DNA of 64,000 nucleotides from Sulfitobacter sp. M05 (GTDB lineage: Bacteria; Pseudomonadota; Alphaproteobacteria; Rhodobacterales; Rhodobacteraceae), in the NCBI RefSeq assembly GCF_029285175.1, contig NZ_JABEDH010000002.1, positions 1,090,207 through 1,154,206 on the forward strand, written 5' to 3'. This document shows, one piece after another, positions 26,049 through 35,305 of the stretch. The stretch's first letter is position 1; each line of letters begins with the position of its first letter. Position numbers and translations under genes: made by a program. The notes beneath the pieces are model-generated. The model had not been told where the DNA came from. It searched no databases and saw only the letters and a program-made list of their open reading frames with translations.

Positions 26049-27436
26049 GGAATTCAGCCGCCATATGGGTCTTGGGCGGCGCGGCCTCTGTCGTATTAAA
26101 CCTTGGCGCGGCAGCGGGATTATTGGCGGCGATGCAGCCACAGCCGGTCGTCGACCAACCTGCCGCCGCAAGCCGCCTGAACGTCACAGCACAGGAGGTC
26201 ACCCGCAGCGATGCACGTCAAAGGCCCCCTGACAGCAAGGAGGCGCAAGAAACCACGACAGACGCAACCCGGTTGAATGGCGGCGCAATTGCGCATTCTA
26301 TGGCCAGCCCCGAAGCCACGCCATCCAAACCAGTGCGAACACAAGTGCCTCAACCCACCGCTGTGGCGCGTTTGCCTGCCCGCGCGCCAAACCTGACAGC
26401 CATGCAACCCCTTGTCCGCAAGACCGGCACCACAGCTTTGGCCACACAAGCGGCCGCCACAATGCAACCCGTTGTTTCCAAAACACACTCCACACATCCC
26501 AAGCCAGCAAAGCTGACGCCAGGCACCCCTGTGGTTCTGGCCGGCTTGCCTCAACCGCCTGACACCCCCTCTGTGGTGCCACAGGCACCGACCATAAATT
26601 CAGCACCGCAGCGGGCCCCAAAGGTCACAACCGGCACCGCCATGCTTGCCTTTCCCGCCAGTGGTCCGGTGGATCCGGTGTCCCTCGCCGCCTTTCAAAG
26701 CTTTACCCAGCCGGGCGCCGCCACCGGCGCCGCACTGCGCGACGATCTGCAACGCGCCTTGTCTCTGCCCTGTTCAAGGATGCAGGTAACATTTGATCCC
26801 GACACAACAACGCTAACGCTCAGCGGTCATGTGCCCGAGGCCAGCCAACGCGCGCCGGTTCTGGCCGCCTTACAGGCGCAGATGGGCAACGACATAACCG
26901 TTGCCGGAAACCTCTTGGTCCTTCCTGCGCCGCAATGTGGCGCACTGAGCGGCATTGCCGATGTCGGGCTGGCGCAATCCACGGATCAGATCACCAACAG
27001 CCTGATCGTCGGGGCCGACACCCACGCGCGCAGCTTTCGATATCTGGCCGGTGATCCTTTGGTGATGTCACTGACCGCGCCGGATTATCCCGCCTATGTT
27101 TATGTTGATTATTTTGATGCGGATGGGAACGTAATCCATCTGTCGCCCAATGACCAAACGCCGCTGCAAGCGGTGGCCGCGGAATCGGTCCTGAACATCG
27201 GGGCAAACAGCGCTGATGCTCCGGGGCTATTCGTCACCATTGGTCCGCCCTACGGACAGGAAATTGCCGCTGCATTCGCGGCTTCGGTGCCACTTTATAA
27301 CGGCAACCGCCCCTTGGTCGAACCGGCCGCCCCTTATCTGGACTGGCTGCGACAACGGGTGGCACGGGCGCGCGCAGAACATGCTGATTTCAAAGGGGAA
27401 TGGGTCTATTTCTTTGTTACGACAGCACCGACTTAG
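26045..27436 (+). CDS. TonB-like membrane-anchored protein with BON-like and DUF4384-type domains
   Basis: A 463-residue protein translationally coupled to the second ExbD. Residues about 6-30 form an N-terminal membrane anchor. A long Pro/Thr/Ala-rich stretch follows (about 35-220), as in TonB or TolA spacers. Residues about 235-310 hold a small BON/OmpA-like fold with L-P-C-S-R-M-Q-V and L-T-L-S-G-H-V. The last ~140 residues resemble DUF4384 (G-D-P-L-V-M-S-L, A-Y-V-Y-V-D-Y-F-D-A-D-G-N-V-I-H-L-S-P-N), a domain known beside Ser/Thr kinases and caspase-like proteins. It takes the position of TonB/TolA but has no TonB C-terminal domain. It probably transmits force to an unknown envelope partner. 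It meets the CpXC gene tail to tail with a 4-nt overlap. Confidence 0.78.
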   Translation: MRNSAAIWVLGGAASVVLNLGAAAGLLAAMQPQPVVDQPAAASRLNVTAQEVTRSDARQRPPDSKEAQETTTDATRLNGGAIAHSMASPEATPSKPVRTQVPQPTAVARLPARAPNLTAMQPLVRKTGTTALATQAAATMQPVVSKTHSTHPKPAKLTPGTPVVLAGLPQPPDTPSVVPQAPTINSAPQRAPKVTTGTAMLAFPASGPVDPVSLAAFQSFTQPGAATGAALRDDLQRALSLPCSRMQVTFDPDTTTLTLSGHVPEASQRAPVLAALQAQMGNDITVAGNLLVLPAPQCGALSGIADVGLAQSTDQITNSLIVGADTHARSFRYLAGDPLVMSLTAPDYPAYVYVDYFDADGNVIHLSPNDQTPLQAVAAESVLNIGANSADAPGLFVTIGPPYGQEIAAAFAASVPLYNGNRPLVEPAAPYLDWLRQRVARARAEHADFKGEWVYFFVTTAPT

Positions 27437-28131
27437 GCGGCGTTTCGCCCCGCCCCCAGATACATTTTCTGCATGTCGACAAACAATCCCTGCGTCAGAC
27501 CGCGCCGCACCTCGGCCCATGCGTCCTGATTATCGGTGATCTCTACCAGCAACGCCTTGTTACACTCAAACGCCTGCAAGATGTCCTCGCTTGCGGTCTC
27601 GATCCAGACAAAACGCAATGCCGCGTCGGTCACATCCGTCACCCGCAGTTCCACCCCTGCACGCAGCGGCGCTTCGGGCAGACGGCGCAGCAGGTCCAGC
27701 TTGAGCATCTCGATCACCACATCATCCAGCCCCTGTTGGCGCAAAAACAGCTTTTCGCGCATTGCAGGCCAGCCAAAGGTCAGACGCGGCACTAGCGCTG
27801 CCCCGACGTCCTGCGCACTGGCTGATGACGCGGTGCCATAGCTTTCGTCAAACAGCGCCTGCACCTCATTCTCAAGCGTCAGATAATCGCCGATCTGGCG
27901 TGGCGGATAGGCCGCCAACCACAGCCCCAGCTCTACATCCAGATAGTTCACCACGGGTTCCAGCCGCAGTGCCTCGTTGCATGAGGGGCAGATCACATTC
28001 TGGAACGTATTGTCCAAAATCGCTTCGCGCAGATCGGGGCGGCGATCTGCGTTGACACTACCGGCGGCTTGAAAATCGGTAACCGTGTCACAGGCCGGGC
28101 ACTGAATAGAAGTTGTTTCGAACAGGGACAT
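27433..28131 (-). CDS. CpXC-domain zinc-ribbon protein, downstream partner of the giant metalloprotease gene
   Basis: A 232-residue soluble protein. The N-terminus has I-Q-C-P-A-C-D-T and, about 40 residues later, V-I-C-P-S-C-N-E, the two C-P-x-C knuckles that define the CpXC family; these should bind one zinc. The C-terminal half is mixed alpha/beta without known motifs. The ATG at 28131 overlaps the stop of the giant gene as TGATG, so translation is coupled. An upstream in-frame ATG (28152) has no support. The tight coupling suggests an immunity, chaperone or regulatory partner of the giant protein; this is inference. Confidence 0.8.
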   Translation of the reverse strand: MSLFETTSIQCPACDTVTDFQAAGSVNADRRPDLREAILDNTFQNVICPSCNEALRLEPVVNYLDVELGLWLAAYPPRQIGDYLTLENEVQALFDESYGTASSASAQDVGAALVPRLTFGWPAMREKLFLRQQGLDDVVIEMLKLDLLRRLPEAPLRAGVELRVTDVTDAALRFVWIETASEDILQAFECNKALLVEITDNQDAWAEVRRGLTQGLFVDMQKMYLGAGRNAA

Positions 28132-31100
28132 CAGGCGTCTTCCTTCAGGCAAAGTTTGGCAATCTCGTCGCGGTGCGGGTGGTTGTCATTCAACCGGTCC
28201 GACGCAACAGCGGCATAGATTTCTGAAAACCATTCTCCCGGTGCGCGGAACTGATACCCCGAAACCGCATATTTACGCTGGTCTGTGCTGTATCTGGACC
28301 AATCCCCCTCGTAGCTTTCGACATAGGTATGGTTGCCAATCGCACAGGCCGCCGCAACGCTGGCGGATTGCCATGGCTTGTTCCCCGCACGGGCACGATC
28401 AACAAAGTTGCGGCATTCCTCCATCCGGCGGCGCCATTCCTCCCCGTCACAGCCCACAGGATCAGGCACAGGCATTTTTCGCCCCGCCGCCCCCATCATG
28501 TATTCCGCGACATAATCAGCATCAAACTTGAACTCGTTCGCAATGGCTGTCGCCGGTTCCTTGACGTTGGCACCGTATACTTTCCACCCCGCCAACCGTT
28601 CACCGTGCTTTTTCATATAGCCCAGCTTGTCATCCACAGCGTGGCCAACCTCGTGTAGGGTGTTCCACGAAAATCCGGTCCGCGCCTGTCCCGGTTTGGG
28701 CAGGGCATCTTCGTCAATCTCGCCAATCTCGTGTTCGATCGAAATGCCATAAATGCGAGAGTTGGCTTCGTCACCGTCCCGCATCAGCACCTTTTTCTCC
28801 TGCGTATTATAGGCCGACCCCAACCCCTTGCCGCCGACCTGTTCAAAGGTCAGCATACTATCGTTGTCCAACGTATTGCTTTCAGGCAGCTTCGACATCA
28901 CGTCATAGAACCTGCGAATATTGGCGGCTGGCAGCTTCTGCCCCTCGCGATCGACATCTGTGATTGTCCCGCTGGCATCAGCCTCTTTCAGGTCCAGTTT
29001 GCATCCGAACCGCGCCTCGAAGGCCACTGCCATCACACGCCGTTGCACTGACTCCTCAAGGTTTTGCACAATGCTATCAAGGTTTTCGATCCCGCCGGGG
29101 GCATCCAATATCGCGGCAAGATCTTCGGGTTTTGGCTTGCGGTTGGTCGCCAGTTTCGCCCGCAGCTTTGCCATATCAACGCGGATCACAGCTTTCTTCA
29201 GCTCCGCTTCGGCTGAACTATGTTTGCGGTCCGCCGCCCGTGTCGCCGCCGTGTCGAGCAATTTGCGCACCTCGGTCATATCCTCGCGGATCAAATGGCG
29301 CTGTTTGCTTTTCTCCAATGTGGTCATCGCAAATTCGATGGGTTCACGATTTTGCAGATAGGCAGCCTGTGCATCAATGACCTTGCGCAGGTCGCGCAGC
29401 GCCGCGATGGCCTCTTCCACGTCAATCTGGGTCTGGGCGCGGTTGGATTTCGACAAGCGTGCCGCAGACATCGCCAGATCAAGCGCCGCGATCCTGTCCT
29501 TTATCTCGTCACGGGCAAAATCCGCCTCGGTACCACGTTTCAACAATGTCGCCGCCACCCCGCGTGCAACCGCCGCAGCATCGTTCAACTGATCATATTG
29601 CGCCAGCAAAACCGCGATGCCAATACAGGCATCAACCACCTCTTCCAGCTCACGTCGCGCGGCGTCAAAATCGGATTCTGCAAGGGTCTCGGCGGCCTGC
29701 AACCGCGCTTCATTCTCCATAATCTCGCCATGGGCATACATCGCTGACATCTGCTTTTTGAAACCGTCCAGCGTCTGACGGGTTTTCGCAATTGCGGTCA
29801 ACAGCCCATCGGCATCTTCGGTAGGCAAATCCTTAATGTCCGCAGTCATTGCCGTCAGATTATCGACCGCATCCGCCGTGCCTTTGGCTGCATCGCACTC
29901 AAGTTTCAACTCTTCCAAAAGCGCGATTGCTATTTCAAAATCAAAACCTTGCCCCTTGCGTTCGGCATTCCGCTCTTTGCCTTCCAGCCGGCTGAGCAAG
30001 GTTTCAATCGCCGGTGAATTCATGCTTTGGACACGTGCCAGCGCCTCTGCCGCCTGCGCCTTGCGCAGAACATAGCGGTCATAGGTATCCAGCAAGGCCG
30101 AGGCCGCAATGACCTCTTTGTCAAACCCGTCCAGACGTTTAAGCGCCCCGCCGAAATTCTCCAGCTTGTCCTGAACCACAGCCGCCTCAAACCGCGCCCG
30201 TAAGGCAAGCACTGCATCATTCCCAGGTCCCGCCGCAGGGTCAGAGCGGATTTCAAGGTCATCCAGTTTCTGTTCGTAATCAATTTTTACTGGCAGATAC
30301 CGGTCAAAGCTCTCGGCCTTTTTGCGCGCGCCCATCATCACCCAATAGGCCTGAGAGGCGATTTTGAATGCCGCCTCAAAACTGCCCTTGTTTATCGCCT
30401 CCTGAGCCGATGCCAGCAGGTTGGCCTTCATCGCTTCTTCCTGCGTGGTGACCGCATGGCCAACCTCGACCCCCAAACGGGCCGGCGTAAAGTTCAACAT
30501 CACCCCCAATGCGGTCTTGCAGGCAGTGCAGGTGGTCGCATGAAATCCGGCAAGCGCGACCCCTTTCGCCGCCTTGGCCTGAGCATCGGACAGTTTCCGT
30601 TGATCGAAATCCGCGTTCATCCCGTCCAATATGGTTTTGATCCGCGCCGCGTGTCCGTCAAGGTGCGGCGTCACATCCACGGCGGTATAGGCGGTGATGG
30701 CGGCGGTCATTTTCACGCGCGCCTCTTTCACCGTACCGGTATAAAGCTGCATCGTGGCCAACCCCCGGCGTGCAACAGCCTGCGCTGTACCCAACACCTT
30801 AATCGCCCCGGCAAAATCATAGCTCGGTGCGCCGGCCGTTTTTTCCGCCGCGGCAAAATTGTCTTCGGCTTCTTTTATATCCGCGTCGATAATGTTTTCC
30901 GCGTTTTCGCCCTTGGCCCGCGCAATCACCGCCTCTGCGGTAACTTTCTGTGCCGCGAAACCAATGGATGCCGTGCAAATTTTTGTAATCCGCTGACAGG
31001 TTTCAACTGCATCGTTCAGAGTATTTTCCGCACGTGTCAAATCCTTGGCCATCAATGCCTCGACAGATTTGGCAGAGGCATCTGCGGCCTTCAAATCATC

Positions 31101-33239
31101 TTCGAAAACATTATGTTTATCAAGAGATTGCACATGAGACAGAACTTTGGAAAACGCGGCATAGACCGGCCCGAATTCAGTGTCAGAGGTCAATGTCATC
31201 TTGCCCCCGCCACCCTGCGCGCCATCAATCAGATTGGCGGTTTCAAAATCATCCAGCGCACGTTTCAATTCAAGGTTGGCATTCTCCAACAGGTTTGTAC
31301 CAGCCGGCCAGTTCCCCCGCTCTGTCGCGGCAAAAGCGTTGCTTTTCATGTCTGCCGCATTTTGCTTGGCTTCCATCGCATCCGGTGATGTTGCGGAATT
31401 CAACTTGGCCAGCGCCGCCTGAAATTTGGCATCTTCGGCGATGTAATCCTTGGCCTGTTCCGCCAGCCGGATCATTGCGTCATGGTCATCCTTACCGCGC
31501 AGGCACATCGCAAGGGCCAGCTTGAAATCACCGCTGGCTTCTGCCGCCTTGCGCTTAATGTCATCACCGACAAGCCCCTGATAATACCCTTCGATCGCGA
31601 TGCGTCCACCGGGCCCTTTTGTGGCCCGCACGGTGCGGGCACGCGCCTTGAATTCGCTTTTCTCGGTTTGGTACTGGGCAATCAACATGCCCTTGTCGAA
31701 TAGGCTCTGCTTGGCAAAAGCGCAAAGCGCACCCAGCGCGGCAGAGGCTTTTCTGTAATTGCCAGCGGCGGCATCATCATTGGCTTGCGTGGCTGTTTTG
31801 ACGGCATAGGCCATATCAGTGGCCAGCAAGGTTTGCGCCGTCGCGGGCACATTGGCCAGAACATGGGCGTGCCAATCCTCCCAGTTCTTCTTCATCTCCA
31901 GATAGTTATCAGCAAACCGTTTCACCTCCAGCAGGTCATCAACCGCTTTGGGTATGCTGTTGAGAAGGGTCAGCGCGCCACTCATCTGGCCGGCCTTGCG
32001 CGCCGCTTCGGCACGGGGCAACAGCTGAAGTGCCGCCGTATGATCCGCCCGCAACGATGCCACGGGATAACTTGTTGGTGCCGGCAGGCTCGTCAACAGC
32101 GCCTTGCGGGCATTAAAAACAGTGGCGTAATTGGCAAAATCATCCGCGAAATCAAGCGTGTCTTTCAAATCATTGCGCACCACCGCCAGCTGTTGGCTGG
32201 CCTGTGTGTATTCATGTGTCTTGGCCTTGGCCGCGGATGCCGTATAGGCGGTTGTGATCTCGTCAAACTTGGGTTTCACATGGGTATTCTTGCCGTAGGG
32301 GTGCGCCAACATCACCTGATACCGCACCTGAAATGCCGCCTTGTCCCGCACCCATTCCTGCGCCTGCGCAATCAGTTTCTGCGCATCCCGGTTTACAACC
32401 TGATAGGCCGCCTCGGCATCATCAGCCAGATCCGCCAGATCACCAACATCGGCCTTGGCCGCTTCATCCAGCTTGCTCTGAACAGACTGGCATCCCATCC
32501 GCAGGGCCAGCGGGACATTCTCTGCACCAAACTGCGCGGCAAGTTTCTGGCGCAGGGCCTCAAGCTGGGTATGGGCATCACTTAACCGACTGCGGGCCGC
32601 CAGCACCTCCAGCGACAATCCCTTTTGCGCCGCGGCCTTCACCCCCGCCAATGCTTCTGCGCGCTGCTCAAAGGGGTTCTGCCCCGCCGTTTCCGCATCA
32701 CGCATCATCACTTCAAGACGCCCCATCGCCTTCAGCGCCGCATCAAGGTCCTTAGGGTCATTGGTTGCTGTCCCGCTGGCAAATTTCTCCTGAACGAACG
32801 CCCATGTCAGGGCAATGTCGCTTTGCCCGTCAAAGGCACCATCCTTGGCAACAGCGGGGTTTTCCGTGTCCATCCGCGCCATTGCTTTCTCAAGCTGCGC
32901 ATGTGCATTCGCCGCGTCGTTCTTTTTGACGTGTAGCTGCATGGCATTGCGCACATCGTCGATCTGTTGATGCCCGCCGGCAAAATCCAACGCCTTAGGA
33001 TCTTTTTCGATGATCGCTTCGGCTGCGCGCAACTGGCCCAGAAACACCGACCGCAATTCGGGGTCTTCGATCCCCCCGATCTCTTCACGCAGCAGATCAT
33101 GTTCCGCATTAAAACGCCGGAACTGCTCCTTTGCATCCCGTCGGGCCTGCTTTTTGACCTTACGGTTGAATACCTTGGGCACTTTCAAAAAGCGCTCGAT
33201 AAAATTGCTCTGCTGCTGGGTCAATCCTTCGATTGCCAT
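28131..33239 (-). CDS. Giant helical protein with C-terminal anthrax-lethal-factor-like (ATLF) zinc metalloprotease domain
   Basis: A 1702-residue protein. The start is ATG 33239 (M-A-I-E-G), with GGAGG about 9 nt upstream; an in-frame TTG at 33254 would put that site inside the gene. Residues 1 to about 1400 are Ala/Lys/Glu-rich helices in loosely repeated ~100-residue units, with no signal peptide or membrane helix. Near the C-terminus the zinc motif H-E-V-G-H-A-V-D-D (residues 1529-1537, bases 28655-28629) differs at one position from H-E-F-G-H-A-V-D-D of Bacillus anthracis lethal factor. A later G-E-W-F-S-E-I-Y-A-A-V (E1669 or E1673) parallels the lethal factor's E-F-F-A-E-A-F, which supplies the third ligand. 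A working protease is therefore likely. Lying beside a T6SS and a TPS locus and coupled to a CpXC gene, it may be a secreted toxin, but delivery is not shown. Confidence 0.83.
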   Translation of the reverse strand: MAIEGLTQQQSNFIERFLKVPKVFNRKVKKQARRDAKEQFRRFNAEHDLLREEIGGIEDPELRSVFLGQLRAAEAIIEKDPKALDFAGGHQQIDDVRNAMQLHVKKNDAANAHAQLEKAMARMDTENPAVAKDGAFDGQSDIALTWAFVQEKFASGTATNDPKDLDAALKAMGRLEVMMRDAETAGQNPFEQRAEALAGVKAAAQKGLSLEVLAARSRLSDAHTQLEALRQKLAAQFGAENVPLALRMGCQSVQSKLDEAAKADVGDLADLADDAEAAYQVVNRDAQKLIAQAQEWVRDKAAFQVRYQVMLAHPYGKNTHVKPKFDEITTAYTASAAKAKTHEYTQASQQLAVVRNDLKDTLDFADDFANYATVFNARKALLTSLPAPTSYPVASLRADHTAALQLLPRAEAARKAGQMSGALTLLNSIPKAVDDLLEVKRFADNYLEMKKNWEDWHAHVLANVPATAQTLLATDMAYAVKTATQANDDAAAGNYRKASAALGALCAFAKQSLFDKGMLIAQYQTEKSEFKARARTVRATKGPGGRIAIEGYYQGLVGDDIKRKAAEASGDFKLALAMCLRGKDDHDAMIRLAEQAKDYIAEDAKFQAALAKLNSATSPDAMEAKQNAADMKSNAFAATERGNWPAGTNLLENANLELKRALDDFETANLIDGAQGGGGKMTLTSDTEFGPVYAAFSKVLSHVQSLDKHNVFEDDLKAADASAKSVEALMAKDLTRAENTLNDAVETCQRITKICTASIGFAAQKVTAEAVIARAKGENAENIIDADIKEAEDNFAAAEKTAGAPSYDFAGAIKVLGTAQAVARRGLATMQLYTGTVKEARVKMTAAITAYTAVDVTPHLDGHAARIKTILDGMNADFDQRKLSDAQAKAAKGVALAGFHATTCTACKTALGVMLNFTPARLGVEVGHAVTTQEEAMKANLLASAQEAINKGSFEAAFKIASQAYWVMMGARKKAESFDRYLPVKIDYEQKLDDLEIRSDPAAGPGNDAVLALRARFEAAVVQDKLENFGGALKRLDGFDKEVIAASALLDTYDRYVLRKAQAAEALARVQSMNSPAIETLLSRLEGKERNAERKGQGFDFEIAIALLEELKLECDAAKGTADAVDNLTAMTADIKDLPTEDADGLLTAIAKTRQTLDGFKKQMSAMYAHGEIMENEARLQAAETLAESDFDAARRELEEVVDACIGIAVLLAQYDQLNDAAAVARGVAATLLKRGTEADFARDEIKDRIAALDLAMSAARLSKSNRAQTQIDVEEAIAALRDLRKVIDAQAAYLQNREPIEFAMTTLEKSKQRHLIREDMTEVRKLLDTAATRAADRKHSSAEAELKKAVIRVDMAKLRAKLATNRKPKPEDLAAILDAPGGIENLDSIVQNLEESVQRRVMAVAFEARFGCKLDLKEADASGTITDVDREGQKLPAANIRRFYDVMSKLPESNTLDNDSMLTFEQVGGKGLGSAYNTQEKKVLMRDGDEANSRIYGISIEHEIGEIDEDALPKPGQARTGFSWNTLHEVGHAVDDKLGYMKKHGERLAGWKVYGANVKEPATAIANEFKFDADYVAEYMMGAAGRKMPVPDPVGCDGEEWRRRMEECRNFVDRARAGNKPWQSASVAAACAIGNHTYVESYEGDWSRYSTDQRKYAVSGYQFRAPGEWFSEIYAAVASDRLNDNHPHRDEIAKLCLKEDA

Positions 33240-33508
33240 TGCACGGTCCTCCAAAAGAACGACTCAATCCTGCCGGGAAAAAATGTCAGATATAAAAAAT
33301 AAGATGGCAGTCTCGTGCCAAGTCAAAACCAGCAACCGTTTCAATGCAAGTTTTTTCCGACAATCTGTCAGGCCCCGAAAAGAACCCCGTGTTACAGGGC
33401 TTTGGCTTCATACCTCTGATTGCAGCCTGCCTTCTTGGGTGCTAAGGTGACTTAACGGCAATTTTTCGAAACTGTTATTTTAACTCTATCATATCCGGGA
33501 GTTCTGTT
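33240..33508. promoter_or_regulatory. Divergent promoter spacer between the giant gene and tpsB
   Basis: About 270 nt without a gene, AT-richer than its surroundings. It must hold promoters for both flanking genes. I see a ribosome site for each gene (GGAGG for 33239, GGGAG for 33509) but no convincing -35/-10 pair or operator. Confidence 0.4.
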
Positions 33509-35305
33509 GTGTCGGAACCCATTTTTTTAACGCGGAACACATCTGTGATTACTCAAACGTCGAAACGCCGCGCGCTGGCATTTGCCGCCTTGCTTGGCGG
33601 TACTTTGGGCTTTTCTGTCCTGCCCGACACAGGCCATACACAGACCGCCAGTGATATCACCCCGTCCTCATTTGCCCCTGACGCACAGCGCCTGAAAGGG
33701 GCGGTGGTGTTTTCCGGGGCCCGCGGGACAAAACCGCCGGCAGGGGCGGAAAAGCTGCTGATCAACCTATCCGGTGTCACCCTAAGCGACGCCCTGCCGC
33801 AAATGGCCGAAATCAACGCCGCAACCAAAGCGCGCCTGTCGGGCAAAACCATCACCGTGGCGGAAATTTTCAATGCCGCATCCGACCTTGAAACCGCCTA
33901 TACGCAGGCCGGTTTTGTTCTGGCGCGTGTCGTCCTGCCAGCGCAGGAATTACGCGATGGCGGGCGGCTCAGAATTGTGGTGATCGACGGCTTTGTCGAA
34001 GAGGTAGACACCGCAAATGTGCCCGCCCCCGTGCGCGACCGGATCAGCCGGATCACCGGCCCGCTTGTCGGCAAGCGCAGTTTACGTTTGCCTGAAATCG
34101 AACGCCAGTTGCTGCTGGCTGGGGACACCTATGGGGTGGCGCTGGGGTCCGCCCTTGCGGCTGGGGCCACACCTGGCGGGACCTCTTTGATCCTCCAGCC
34201 CGAGTTCCGGCCCATCACCGGCTTCTTTGCTTTTGACAATGCCAACGCCAGTTCGCTTGGTCCGGTCAACCTAAGCGCGGGGGTTGAATTCAACTCGCCG
34301 TTCAATCTGGGTGAAACATTCTATGCCCGCCTGTCCGGATCGCCGGCCAGCAACAATGACAACGGCTTGGGGGCTTTCCTTGGCAGTGACCCGCGGGTGC
34401 GTACCCTATCGATCGGCGGCGTTGTGCCTTTGGGCTACAGCGGCCTGACCCTAAATGTCGAAGCCACCGACAGCCGCACCGCGCCTGATCCCTTGCCCTT
34501 GCCTACAACCAGCCGTTTTGACCGTACATCCGTGCGCCTGTTCTATCCGTTCATCCGCACCCGTAACCGCAATATCTCGGGTCAGCTCACGTTGGACCGT
34601 CAGACCGATGAACAGTTCCTTGTCGGTGCCGGTGATATCCGCACACCGGTCTACCAGGACAAAACCACGGTTCTGCGCGCCGCCCTTGACGGTTTCTGGC
34701 TGACCGAAGGCGGCACCGCAATCGAAGCGGGGGCCTCGCTTTCACGTGGCATCAATGCCCTTGGCGCGCGCAGTCTGGCCGATGTTGGTGGGGGCACTCC
34801 CCTGTCCCGGCAGGGCGCGGATGCAGAATTTACCAAACTCATCCTGTCAGGGCGCATGCGCCGTCCAATCAATGACACGTTCAACTTCTCGCTGGCGGGC
34901 CGGATGCAAACTTCGTTTGGCGATCCGATGCTGACCGCTGAACAGTTCGGCATTGCCGGCAGTCAGGAATTGTCAGCCTTTGATGCAGGCGCAATCAAAG
35001 GCGACAGCGGATTTGTCGCGCGTGCCGAAATTTCCATGCCAAAGCAGGTAAGCTATGGCGACACACCACTTTTAATCAGCCCATATATTTTTGGGGCCTA
35101 CGGCGACGTCTCGCTGGAAGCGCCCACAGCGCAAGAAGCCGCTGATGTCTCGGCCACCTCGATCGGCATCGGCGTCGAGCTGAATACTTTAAGCAAATCC
35201 AATTTCTCGTCCGCAACCGTGCGGATCGAATACGCAAGGGGAACCCGTGATGATGACCAGCCGGACAACAACCGCTTTAGCATCCAAGGATCCTTCCGCT
35301 TCTAA
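33509..35305 (+). CDS. Two-partner secretion outer-membrane transporter TpsB (ShlB/FhaC family)
   Basis: TpsB proteins form a 16-strand outer-membrane barrel with two periplasmic POTRA domains that export a large TpsA partner. The 598-residue product has a long N-terminus with a signal sequence (hydrophobic core about 22-42). The POTRA region (about 75-215) includes L-x-x-A-Y-x-x-A-G-F-V-L-A-R-V-V-L-P-A-Q and G-x-L-x-I-V-V-I-D-G-F-V-E-E-V. The C-terminal barrel ends in F-S-I-Q-G-S-F-R-F with a terminal Phe, as expected for BAM-dependent insertion. A GTG start at 33509 with GGGAG upstream is preferred. It overlaps tpsA by 59 nt. Confidence 0.92.
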   Translation: MSEPIFLTRNTSVITQTSKRRALAFAALLGGTLGFSVLPDTGHTQTASDITPSSFAPDAQRLKGAVVFSGARGTKPPAGAEKLLINLSGVTLSDALPQMAEINAATKARLSGKTITVAEIFNAASDLETAYTQAGFVLARVVLPAQELRDGGRLRIVVIDGFVEEVDTANVPAPVRDRISRITGPLVGKRSLRLPEIERQLLLAGDTYGVALGSALAAGATPGGTSLILQPEFRPITGFFAFDNANASSLGPVNLSAGVEFNSPFNLGETFYARLSGSPASNNDNGLGAFLGSDPRVRTLSIGGVVPLGYSGLTLNVEATDSRTAPDPLPLPTTSRFDRTSVRLFYPFIRTRNRNISGQLTLDRQTDEQFLVGAGDIRTPVYQDKTTVLRAALDGFWLTEGGTAIEAGASLSRGINALGARSLADVGGGTPLSRQGADAEFTKLILSGRMRRPINDTFNFSLAGRMQTSFGDPMLTAEQFGIAGSQELSAFDAGAIKGDSGFVARAEISMPKQVSYGDTPLLISPYIFGAYGDVSLEAPTAQEAADVSATSIGIGVELNTLSKSNFSSATVRIEYARGTRDDDQPDNNRFSIQGSFRF

